IMG/VR virus record: IMGVR_UViG_3300008261_000084 | Coordinates: 1-64,000 of that record | Source of the DNA: a virus | DNA length: 64,000 bases | Direction: 5' to 3' (one strand) | Shown: in pieces, positions 46,501-56,800 of the stretch | Layout of the letters: every line of letters begins with the position of its first letter | Numbering within the stretch: the first letter of the stretch is position 1 | Made by a program: the position numbers and the translations under genes | Notes under the pieces: generated by a model | The model's database searches: none | What the model saw: only the letters and a program-made list of their open reading frames with translations | Told to the model about the DNA's origin: nothing

Positions 46501-47822
46501 TTAGCAAGTTATCTCAAGGGTTAAACAATCTACCAAGAAAAGAAAAAAAGATAGTTAAAAATATCTACTTAAAAGATTTAGTAAATCTTAAAAAGAATTT
46601 AACAGATTTGAAAAAAGAAAAAAATGATCTGTTAAACACAACAAGTATTGTAACTATTTCTGGTGGTAATAATAATGATTTAATCTTTGGATTGAATACA
46701 TTACCAAGTATCTTTGTTAAGAATTTAAGTCAAGGAAAACCTAATCAACAAGAGCTAGACACTAAAACAATTGGTGCAATAATCTTAAATGATGAGATTC
46801 CTAAAGCAGTAGCTCAGATCTTAGATGAGAATTACCCTGTTAAGTTTGATGACTTATTAGAAAAAGGTGTTGCTTCAGTTAATGATGGTGACTTATTAAA
46901 AATAACTCTTTGGGCTAAAGAAGTTCAAGGAAATTTGAATGCATTAAAACAAACTGTTAGAAATAGACAAGATTTAGTGGACTACATTGATAACATCATT
47001 GCAGAACTAAATCAAACTATGAATGAAATAGGTTTAATTAAACTAAACAAAGATGGAAAAATCTCAAAAAAACAACCAAGGTACATCAAAGAATTCTTCG
47101 GACCAAAAAGGATCTCAGACTTACAAGAAAGGTCTGACTTACCTAATGTTCAAGGGGCTGACGGAGAGTCAACAGAAGGAGTACTTAGACAGGCAACAGA
47201 AGAAGAACTTGAAGAACTCATTAGGTCAATAAATCCGTTAGCTCTTGAGGAAGAACTTCTTAATGAAAGTAAGTCCAAACCTGCAGTATCTCCAAATACA
47301 ATATTTGAAAAAGCTAACATTGATAATATAGAAACTTTGAGAACAGAGGCTTTAAATAATATGACAAAATCAGGATTTACTTTCAATCAAATCATTGAAG
47401 CATATGATGCTAAACTTGCTCAATTAAATAAAGATATGGATATAACAAATTTAAAACCTGGTACGGAATTAAAAAGTAAAGTCCCTATCTTTACAGAAGG
47501 AAATGATTTAGTTCAAGTAGTAAAACTTAACAAAACTAAGAAACAACTTACTGTTAAATTAATCGGTACTAATGAGACTAAAACTATTTCTGAAACTGAA
47601 TTTAAAGAAAATTTTATGCAAATTAATGATGAAGCTTTAAAAGCTGAGGTTGAAAAACCAAATATTAATACTGAAGAACTAAACCTTCTTTCAGAGGAAA
47701 CTAATAAAAACATACAAGGTTTCTCAAATAATGCTGAAGCATTTAATGATAGTATTAAAAATGCTACTGAGAATAGTAAGGATGATTTAATGAAAAACAT
47801 TATAGATAATTTAAATTGCTAA
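40587..47822 (+). CDS. Giant virion protein with membrane-like segment and PD-(D/E)XK nuclease, 2411 aa
   Basis: Residues about 199-235 are strikingly Gly/Ala/Val-rich (LVEGVLVGAAVGAVEGGVGA then IPGAIIGGIAE), a glycine-zipper-like membrane segment. A second Gly/Ala stretch lies near 505-545. Long charged helices follow (about 570-1450). A PD-(D/E)XK nuclease core sits at about 1550-1720: Glu1644 and Asp1646 in IIGEMDLLAL, Asp1660-x-Lys1662 in IIDIK, and the helical QhxxY motif Gln1693-Tyr1697, typical of RecB/Cas4-like nucleases. The C-terminal 600 residues are mixed, ending DNLNC. The gene stops three bases before the RNA polymerase gene. It is likely ejected into the host, where it could cross the membrane and cut DNA. 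The nuclease call is good; the injection role is inferred. Confidence 0.75.
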   Translation: MAENNNTNPNTGYVPGLPNLSNATYRIKDGTAGSTPTYPLNSIKSKMSPVDFAKAAASDFNVQSSNYIDNNAYGKAFTFDNSPSGPSFVARYKGYGQETYNKLGFDPTINNESWYNQNTTQYDDFKRMLTHSAWPMLKLGFMSPIKSYGKLLGSGDVGANLQEANDYEKYSSIGYSTKGGVGGFTTNLFNSAAYSAGILTEGLVEGVLVGAAVGAVEGGVGAIPGAIIGGIAETASSIAKLPGALIKSAKNITNMSKALANLSKISNAKNFFANAGTKLANFANPLSNTTTALKSWNEWKNVDDLTSLARSARTAGAFWNDVKNINMALSEGRLEGGFSEQAQYKKLYDEHFSKYGVPPSNEEQGRMMQTAKSAGFASTAWNTGLVFYSNKIAFPTITRAGFLKHIPRASFGKTVGQVGKEYQIMFDPANKLKGSAYSLEKIGLRNTLKAVKNPKKWGSLAANYFRTNLVEGLQEVGQEAIASATEKYYHDAYHNPNVRSFTYGLGALGAGIDEQISTQGLEVFASGFAMGSILSGPLNTIQRYSSLGYNKYFKHKADYADYIKQREAQGTQIVEALNNLDKNGQHFFDPRIINYANIAKAANTVDDEDNFTVKDFKDTEHDTFFSAVNTALRTGTFDMFLDNFKSYKEATPEELEEAWSLEPGQGQKALRNIDRAVDAAKVMARRNDYATKKFGKYIVDPAQFKEGTIDRKKAILQNKAFNAAISNLTYYQSAYDNSLERLNKLYNSLADISVIAGTPFSNVSTLTDSRKLDNEINLLTQDLTSMQGLNDPSMLDDIRKKQSLLEALVNFRDKQTVSNKFFMEKQFAPDLDAVMASYAEKNIDPDEEYKDSYFKVLRTLANLNNQNVEQYNELELNRAIEDKGGEEAMFKDLYDTEILKNEMTRMNEYVNLLNDPDGFKEHLDRNFSWMQNMYNNRKEYYKDIVNQEINNIENNEILTELADKGIYVDLEQFADWVENNENYPDYFIDEVHNMIIDQNSDLYYEYLQLFNDATKANKKPAGEPISDKEKLEQRIKELEEERGNAINLAREAYNKALQDAYGKSEEEILKENEDKLENDESIQQKKDLEQQVATIEPVVKVLKADDVNAIVDIFKDVQALVPEEEINAVNERIKTDDELYKSTIANAKKRIKIFDPEAETQEQKLAALNNAMRVESYIIALTEKLAVAKEQIDLIEEPQLFNLEETPEYKTYKEALDKINTKFDDLINEEKESNDETSEDDYTTDTPYDELPEDLKKIIDDGVKKMLPELMLDFESMAEADYVKIRNNWITQNPEIFDEYNKDRKQKAAALAKKLAEPPFLKTFKVQVSSSDSLEKLDEYISFFTNLIKNGSYTGTDSKDVKATPVQIETAKEDLEKIKGYLDARAKAYKPQNMAEDTFKRLNKNLIQRQKEIELVYDEDGKLIGRRFADAEEETETPTSPELAIRPTSIADKVKEDLTKQEAYEWVSAQENATYYQEALDNKSNDPIGEFMVGFRQRAFNRFKQTFGSEKKLKTLETTLRDIKSKTGVYPTAQEVKQILSDLSSIHKAETGTKADVLIRAMLTPVITGGFNNIKYTDSFDVNGETVQVKDILSKEAYDSLFEPGTGVIARFRQYMVEGDFRIFPENLMVFDKTLFGGKGIIGEMDLLALSNTGKLKIIDIKLSSSFSSKDKKDGVYFFEKENSWQKTYFRAQQSIYGTLMYNMMGIKPDIAILPLSMKINADGFISKIELAPFVEKDKLIYDLEYLPEIADYGVVENYTGTDIVPGEKGTGLPGKKSKQLQESDDENDTNLRDNLGETLMFQGNIGELVQLPDGTYGIKEQTTVDTFQTLAVLSTDLEEKLAGLESTDPTYEGIKKQKEDIDKLIENRGVKETITQLTVNNAPVTDGNLRLSKLGLKPLYVVNDVNQVRFINGKLMYVKYNNRTQTKATINGVDYTVNRDINGSVISLQYDANQRRIDEIDELTTEISQRISKLSQGLNNLPRKEKKIVKNIYLKDLVNLKKNLTDLKKEKNDLLNTTSIVTISGGNNNDLIFGLNTLPSIFVKNLSQGKPNQQELDTKTIGAIILNDEIPKAVAQILDENYPVKFDDLLEKGVASVNDGDLLKITLWAKEVQGNLNALKQTVRNRQDLVDYIDNIIAELNQTMNEIGLIKLNKDGKISKKQPRYIKEFFGPKRISDLQERSDLPNVQGADGESTEGVLRQATEEELEELIRSINPLALEEELLNESKSKPAVSPNTIFEKANIDNIETLRTEALNNMTKSGFTFNQIIEAYDAKLAQLNKDMDITNLKPGTELKSKVPIFTEGNDLVQVVKLNKTKKQLTVKLIGTNETKTISETEFKENFMQINDEALKAEVEKPNINTEELNLLSEETNKNIQGFSNNAEAFNDSIKNATENSKDDLMKNIIDNLNC

Positions 47823-47825
47823 AAA

Positions 47826-50800
47826 ATGAATTGTAATACCGTAACTGCATTATCCCAAGAGCAAATCAGTAGTGTATTTGCTCTACTTTACCGTGAAATT
47901 CTTGATCTAAGAAATAGTGGTAAACCATTTAATTTTGATGTTCAAGAATTTACAAAGTCATTATACAAAAGTGTTAATGATGCTGTAGGGGCTCAAAAAG
48001 CTATGGAGTATGCTCAGGCTGTTCCACAGTTAGTGTATTTATTAGGTAATACAGAACTTAGTGACTATTTGGTAGATAATAATTTTAGTATGGATAAAGT
48101 ACTAAAATTGAAAAAAGATTTTAATAATATCAATAAGGTAAAAGAATATATCTTAGATGATGTTAAAACTGCTGCTGAATTAAAAAAAGAAAGCCAAAAC
48201 ATTAAAAAAGATTCTAAAAAACTTACAATAAAAAATCCAAGTGAAAACAGCAAGATTGCTCAAAGACAATGGACTAATGGAGCTAAGATTTTATTTCCTT
48301 TAGCTACTACATTTCAAGCAGCAATCTTTGTTAATCCTTATGAAGAAGGTAACTTAAATGAATTAGACAGAGAGAAAGCTTTATTTTATCAAGTGATAAA
48401 AGACCTTGTTTATTATGCAAAGGATGCTAATGAAGAAGGTGTTGTATTCTATGGTACTACTCCGGTTGCTCTTATGGCAATGCCTGCAGGTTCATTACCA
48501 TATGAATATAAAACCACAACAGATAAAGAGTGGCAAGATAAAAATGGTAATGACCCTTCAGAAATGTATGGTGTATTAACAGATACAGAAGGTAATCTGT
48601 TATATTTTACAGAATCCGGGGAAATTACCAATGACCCAACTAAAGGTAGAGTTATATATCAGTATTTAAGAAAACCTGTTTTAGAAAAAGGAGAACTTAT
48701 TTTCCGTAACCGTTCTGGTTATTCTTCTAATTTAGTTAGTGCACAAGATGTTTTAGAAAATGAAATTAAAAATGGTGTTATCTATCCTTCAGAAGAAGCT
48801 AGAAATGTAAGATTACAGCAGATTAAAGATCAACAAAGACTTCAAATGAATGCTTTATTTACTTTAAGAAATCTTATTACTGAAACACAAAGGCCTGTTA
48901 TGTTAAACATAACTGGTGGTTCTTTTGGTTTATTTACACAAAGTGCTCCCGAACCTACACCTGTAAAATTTACAGAGATAAGTGAGGCTGCTATTAAAGA
49001 CTATGATTACATAGAAACTGGTGCAATGAGTGGTCGTATTAAATTCAACTACACTGTTAAAAGACCTGGGGGAAATATTCAACAAACTATTTATCTTGAC
49101 AGAGGTAAATTTGATGAAAACTTAGCTGAAAAAGTAGCTGAAGTTCTTACTACAAAAGCAACACTTAATGGTGAAGAATTAACTCCTGTTCAAAAAACTA
49201 AATTCTTTGAAGTATTTGTATTTAACAAACTTGGCGGTAATGAGGGGATTTATGTTACTAGTGCTAGAGATAAACTTATTGTTAAAATAAATGGTAAAGA
49301 CATTCCACAAAAAGTATTATATACTCCTGAAGGGAAAGAGTTAATTAAAAAGCATTTGTTGGCTAAAAAAGTTCTTGAATTAAGTAAAAACAAAGATACT
49401 CAACCAGTTAATGTTCATTATAATAAGAAATACAAAAAGGATAAGTTTACTGATTATGAAATAAATGGTGATAAAATAACAGCAAAATTAGTTGACCATT
49501 TTGAAGTAATTAAACCTTACATGTCAATTGTATATGCTGGTGATGAAGCTGCATACTTTAATGGTTTAAATGCTTATTTAACTTTTAGTATTCCAATGGA
49601 GCTTTTAGGTGAAATAAGTAATTATGGTTTAGGACAAATTGCTTCTTATACAGATACTAATAAAACAACAAAATCCAAATCAAATTGGAACAAAACTAAA
49701 TCTAAAGCAGAACCTAAACTTACAAGAGCTGATTATATTAAAGCTGCTGCAATAAAAAAAGCAGAAGAACAAAAAGCAGGTGCATCACTTAAAAGAAATA
49801 CTAAAAAAACTCTTACTCCAAAAACTGCACCTACAACTGAAAAAACTACACCGGCTGAGAAAAAAAATATTGATAAAAAAATTCTTTCTGATAGACCAAA
49901 ACCAATTTCAACTGATGTATTGGGTATTGGTGAAAAAGTAGTACGTAAAGGTTTGTTTGAAAGAAACAGAAAGTTAGGAAACTTTCTTGATAGAGTATTT
50001 ACTACTAAAGCTGATAGAGAAAAAGCAGAGTTATGGTGGAAAAGTTCTCCATTAAGTAAATACATATCTTTAGAAAGAATTACTGAAGTTGTAAACTCAG
50101 ATGCATTTGCTACTTTTTATAACAGTGGGATCACATTATATGAGGGTGATGGTGGTACTTCAGTGGATATTTACCATGAAGCATGGCATGCATTTTCTCA
50201 AATGTTTCTTACACCAGAAGAGAAGTTTAAATTATATGATGATTTAAGAGCTATTCCTAAATGGGCGGATGCACAATTTGTAGATATTGAAGAAGCTATT
50301 GCTGAAGATTATAGAGACTATGCTAAAAGCAGAGCTAGAAAAGAAGCACCTAAAGGATTTTTGGGTAAAGTATTTGAGAGAATTTACAACTTCCTACAGA
50401 ACCTCTTTAAGAATGTAAAGAGAAGTGAATTAGCTTCAAGACCAAGAGATATTGAATCAATCAAAGTAATGTTTGATAATTTATACAAAGCATCTGAAAA
50501 CCCGGACTTTTTAGAAAATTTTAAATACTCAACTGAAAATATAGAGTTCACACAAGTTTTAACAAGAGCTAAAGAAAACATTACTCCTCTTAAATCTGTG
50601 AGTAAAGATGTTTCAGAATTTAGTGCTGAAGAATCAGATAAAGTTGCTAAGTTAATTGATAATATTATTGGTGATATTTTTTATACAAATAACTCAGTAT
50701 CAAATATATCAACTACTCCAATTAAAGTATTATTTAACAATAACAATAGAGTAAAACTTTATGAAGCTGTGTTTGATTATTTAGAAAACTTATGGTCAAT

Positions 50801-53800
50801 AAAAGTTGAGGAAGAACAAGCTTTGTTTAATAAAAATTTAAATACTGAAGTATTATCAGACAAAGATGCATTTGAACAAAATCAACTTTCAAGTATTGTA
50901 AGTTTGATTGGTAGAGCACTTGAGAATTTTGGTGACATTGAGGCATCAATAAATAGAGAGCAAAAAACCGGTGTTGTTGCATACCATTTAGATAACTCTA
51001 CATTTGAAGTATTAAAATCTAACTATATTGAATCAGAAGATGATCCAACTATCTTTAAAGTAGACAGTGGTAATATTCAAAACTCAAAAGATTTAGCAAG
51101 TACTGTTACTAAAACTATACTATCAAGTGTATTTAAAATTAAGAGAACTGAAAATAAAGAATTAGAGTATGTGTATGATGAGTTTGGTTTTAAAGAACTT
51201 GAAGACTATGATGCTATCTGGAACAAACTTGCAAAAGTATTAGAAGGATCTTTTGATAAAGAAGAGATTTACAAAAGACTTAAAGAGAATGAGCAAGACT
51301 TTCCAGAATTTTATCAGTTGCAAACTTTGTTGCCTGCTTTAGGAGATGTTTATGAGGATAAACTAGCGTTTAATGTAGCAACAAGTTTCTGGCAAGATTT
51401 GAAGAAACCAAGACTTTCTTATTACCAATTAAATTTAAATGAAACTGGTGAAGGTAAAACTGGAGGATTTGAGACTTTGTTATCAAGAAGTAGATTTGAT
51501 ATCAGTCCTGTAATAGGTGACTGGGAAACTGATTTTATACTTGCAAAACCAGGTGCAAACAAATACATAAAGAAAGCTGCTAATGGAGTTAACTTATTGG
51601 ATGTTGTTGCTATTGCTAATGATTTTGTAGATAAAACAACAATGAATTTAAACCCAAGAAAAGCTCAAGAATTTTTAAAAGCTCTTGGTATTAAATTGGA
51701 CATGACAAGCCCTTCTATTAGAGAAGAAGTTCAAAGTCCAAACTTCATTAGAAAATTTGGTTTAGATTTCATATATGGTGCTATAAGACAAGTTGCATTA
51801 GCAAAACCGTCAGATGAGCAATTACAGTTTAGATTAAAACCTTTTTACTATTTAAGAAAAGGATTACCTGAACTTCTTAGAGAAGACAAAGAAAAGTCTT
51901 TGGAAGTTAGAAGTAGATTTAATGCATTAGCTGAATTACAAATACAGTATTCAGATAAGTATTCAAACTTTAGTACTTTAAGCCCTGAAAGAAATAGAGT
52001 ATGGGAACACTTTGTAGATAATACAGTTACAAGAGTGTTAACTTCTATGAATCATGCAAGCAACTGGTTTGAATTAACAGATGAAGCTGCAGATGCAAAT
52101 GACAGATTTAAGCATATGCGTTGGTTATCTACTGATAATAATACATACACTCCTTTTTCTATTTTGATAAGAAGTATGTATGATATAAATACAGGAGAGA
52201 AGAAAGATAATAAAGCTGTGTTATACAACATGGCCGGAACACAGATCATTACCAAAAATGCTAATGAGGTAGAAGGTACTTCCACAAGTTCATTAGATGC
52301 ACCAAGTAAGTTTTTACAAGAAATGCATACAATGTTGCTTCAAGGTTTTGAGGAATTCATGCGTCATGCATCTAAACAAACTGCTCAGGGGATCACAATG
52401 TCAAATAAAATTGAAACATATCCTACAAAAGAAAAAAATAGGTTGTATGTAGACATTAAAGATTTTGCTCCAGGTAAAGATGGTGAGAATGATGCTTACA
52501 ATATTATAAAAGGTTACTTATCTGGAGAAGCAAACAGAATCTTTAGATTCCAAATGAATCCAGAATTTAAAAACTGGACAGGTTACAACAGAGATGTAAC
52601 AAGAAAAGACAAGAAGAAAACAAAGACAATGGCCGGTAATGCATTTACTGCCTTTGATGATGTTCTTACAGAAGATGTACAAGATGAGTTATATGCAATA
52701 ATAGACAATGCTGTTAAAGAAAAAAATAAAGACTTTGACATGTATGAGATATTAGAAAATAACCCTGTTTTAAATAGAAAAATTAAAGCTGATGTAAAAG
52801 AATACTTCAATAAGTTAAACGGTAAAGTAAGTAAGATACTTAACAATACTAAGTTTATTGATAAAAAATTATTGAATGAAACTTTTACTGAAAATGTAAG
52901 ATTGAAACCTGAAGAAAAAGAAGACATGCTTTTAAAAGCATATAACTATAATTCTTGGATTCATAAATTTGAAACAACCATTCTTGCATATGGGGATTTA
53001 GCACAGTACAATCATGCTAAAGAAGAGTTCCATAAAAGAAATGCCGGATTAGGTTCTGGTGGTTTAAGTTTTGGTAATGATATCAAAGACTACAAATATG
53101 TAAACTCTTTGAAAAAGTATTATGCTGATGCTAGAGGTATTGACTATAGAGATTATGATGGTACTATTAATACTGCAATTCTTAAAGAAGCAGCAAAAGA
53201 TAGTATTTACTATAATGAATATAGAGAAGCTTTAGTAAAAGCATATACAGAAAGATTAGGAGATGCTAAAAAAGCCATTCAGCTTGCTGATACTGCATTA
53301 GGAGAATATTTTAATGGTAAAGGTTCTCAAATGAAGATTGGTGATGGTCAAGGACATGTTACTATGGAGATGTACAGAATCTTGAAAAATCTTGAAGGTA
53401 AATGGTCTGATGAACAAGAAGAACTATATAAGAAAGTATCAACTGGTGAGCCAATTCAGATTGAAGATGTGGTTAAATATTTCCCACCTTACAAATTACA
53501 GTATTTTGGTAACATCAAAACAGAAGGTTTACCGGTAACTTCATTTCATAAATTCTCTCTTGCGCCAATAGTTCCAGGTGTAGCTAAACCAGGTACACCA
53601 CTATTTGAACTTCATGATAAAATGATGAAGGATAAAGTAGATTATGTTGTATATGGAACAGGTTCCAAAATTGCTCATATTGGAACAGGAGATGAAATAT
53701 TTGATGACAATGGTAAAGTAATTAAAGATTCTGAGTTTACAGTAAATACTATATTCAGTGAGTTCTTAAAGAACCAAACTGAAATTAATGATGAGTATAA

Positions 53801-56800
53801 AGGTAAATCCATATTCTCAACTCAGATGAGAAAGTTAATTTTAGAAGGTTTATACAAACAAGGTGTTATCAAATCTACAGATGAAAACAAAATAACAAAT
53901 CATATTGTAAAAAGATATATTGACCATGTTAAAGAATATACTGAACTTCTTAAACTTGAATTACTAAATGAGATAGGTTACAAAGAAGTTGAACAAGGTG
54001 TATATGAACCAGACAATGCAGAAAGTCTTGGTAAATTGCTTGATCTTGTTAGAAAGAATTTAGAAAGAGAGGATGCAGTAAGTAATGACATTATAAACTT
54101 TATTGATTCCACTAAAAATGGTGATCTTGTAAATGACTTATCTTACCATCCAGAGGCATCTAAGATTGAAAAGATCTTATTATCATTAATTAACAAGCGT
54201 GTAATTAAACAAAAGGTTAAAGGTGAAGCTCTAGTTCAAGTTTCTTCTGCAATGTATGACGGTAACATCACAGGATTACCTGATTTAAGAAATGCAACAG
54301 AGGCTGAAAAGAAGAAATGGCTTGGTACAAATGGTTTACCAACCTATTACCAAATGGAGAATGGTAAAACTGCAGCAATGAAGGTAATGATTGCTATACA
54401 AGGTGATTACTATAACTTATTTAATTTAAATTATGATGAAAATGAAAAGATTGGTGTTTACAATTCAGATGGTGTTCTGGACATGTCTGCAAGTCTTACA
54501 AGACTTAATCAAAAAATAAAAGATGATGCTTGGTTAAATGCTGATAATGAAGCTAACAGAAAAGCAATAACTCTTGTGGGTGTTAGGATTCCGGTTCAGG
54601 GTCTAAACTCTATGGAGTTTATGGAAGTTTATGAGTTTTTACCTCCACAAGCAGGTAACATTATCATCCCACCAGCAGAGATAGTTGCTAAATCAGGGGG
54701 TGACTTTGATATTGATAAACTCAGCATCTTTATGAGTAGTATAGGTAAAGAAGGTACACTTAAACAAAGAGTTTATGCAGATAATGAAACTGTAAAAGCA
54801 AAAATAGAAGAAGCAATTAAAAATGGTGAGTCAACAGATAAATTATTTAAAGATCAAAAAGCTGGTCTTGAAAATGAATTAATGGCTGATGTAAAAGAAA
54901 TTCTTGAACTACCTGAAAACTTTGTATCTCTTATTACACCAAATGGTACTTTCTTACTTAAAGAAATTGCAGATGAGTTATCTCAATATGTAATGGACTA
55001 TAATCCTTTTGAAACTCTTCAGACAACAGCTCAGAAAAAAGGTGATAAGACTTTAATTAGTCCTACAAGAGTATTAGAAGCTCCATATAACCTTTACAAA
55101 CATGAGTCAAATAATGTAGGTAAAAAAACATTAGGATTAGGTGCAATTGAAAATACATTCAATGTTTTATTTAACTCATTAGGTGCTTATTTACCTAAAA
55201 ATTATATTTCTAAACAAGGTAAACAGAGAGATACATACTTAGGTTTAAGACATAATAAGATGAAAGACCGTTCAGGAAATGAAGTTATTTCTCTTTCAGA
55301 TATCTATGATGTGGATAATGTAAATAAAATAGCGGATGTATTCTCACAAGCAATAAATGGTTGGGTGGATGTTGAAAAAGATGCATGGATATTCTTTATC
55401 CAGGGTAACTATGAAGTGTCTCCTGTATTATTATATTTACTTAAAGCAGGAGTTCCAGTAAGAGAAGCTATCTACTTTGTTTCTCAACCGTTGGTTAGAG
55501 AATATGTAAAAGAACAACAGCTTGCTGGTTCTACATTTGCTAGAGTATTAGGTAAGAAACCATATGGTAATACATCTGTACAAACTACAGCAAGAAAAGC
55601 AGTGTTTGCAAAATACTTTAATCCTTCTGTAGCTACACCTAAAATGAAAGAAGAAATGGTGCATGCAGCATCAAACAAAGTATTTAATGATTATATGTCA
55701 GATAAAAAGAGAGACCATTTTACTGAAAAGGAAATGTTTGATTTAATAGTTAACTACAAAAATGATCCTAAAGCTGCTAAAACTGATTTATCTCAAGCAA
55801 TGTTCTTACATTTCTTAAACATTGAAGGACAGATTTCAAACCTTACTAAATTAAAAGTAAATGCAAATCCGGATACTAATGTTAAAACTATGATTTCTGC
55901 AGTGGAACAAACTGAAGAAAACTTATTAGACATGGATCCTAACTTAGATTACTTGGTAAACAAGTTTAAAAATGACTCTGTTATATCTTCATTCTTTAAT
56001 GGACCTCTGGCACTTGCTTTAAGTAGACCTTTATTTAAATTAAGATATCATCCAAGCATCACTCAATACTTGTCAGAAAAAGGTTTTGATTTGATGGATG
56101 ATATGAAGCAAACATTTGGTGCTAACAAAAGAGATTTATTTACAAGCACTTTTAGAAATGATATGGTTTCATACCTATTCCAAAATGCTTTAAGGAAGTA
56201 TGTTGCTTCAGATGCTTACATGTCTATGGAGTCTAAAAACATCAAAGAGGTTAAGCAAATGAAGTCTGGTGTTTTAGGTGCTTTTGTTAAAACAAATGCT
56301 GATGGAACTAAGGTGTTATATGTAGATGAGAAAAAACTTGAACAAGAGTTTGAAGATGAGGTTTGGGCAAGAGGTTCTCAGTTTGAAAATAGCTACAGTA
56401 AACTAGGTTTACACCCACTGAATTTAAATACATTCAAGACTAATAACAAAAGTAATTTCAACCAGTACAAGAAATTTGTAATTGAGAGAGAATATTTGAG
56501 AAGTGTTTATCCTATAGCACCACAAGAACAAACTAGAGAAACCTATGAGAAGTTCTTAGCTAACAAAGCACTTGATAATATTTACAACATCTTCCATTTA
56601 TTTAAAGACAAAGAGAATGCATTCTCAGTTAGATACAATGAGTTACTTAATAAGTATCCAACATTACAGTTAAATTTTGAAGTACTTAAAAAACTACAAA
56701 ATGATTCTAAAGAATCTGCAGATGAGAGAAATGATAATTATAATATTTTCAATCTTAAACTTGTAGATAAAGATGTGAATACTAAGAAAGCTAACTTATA

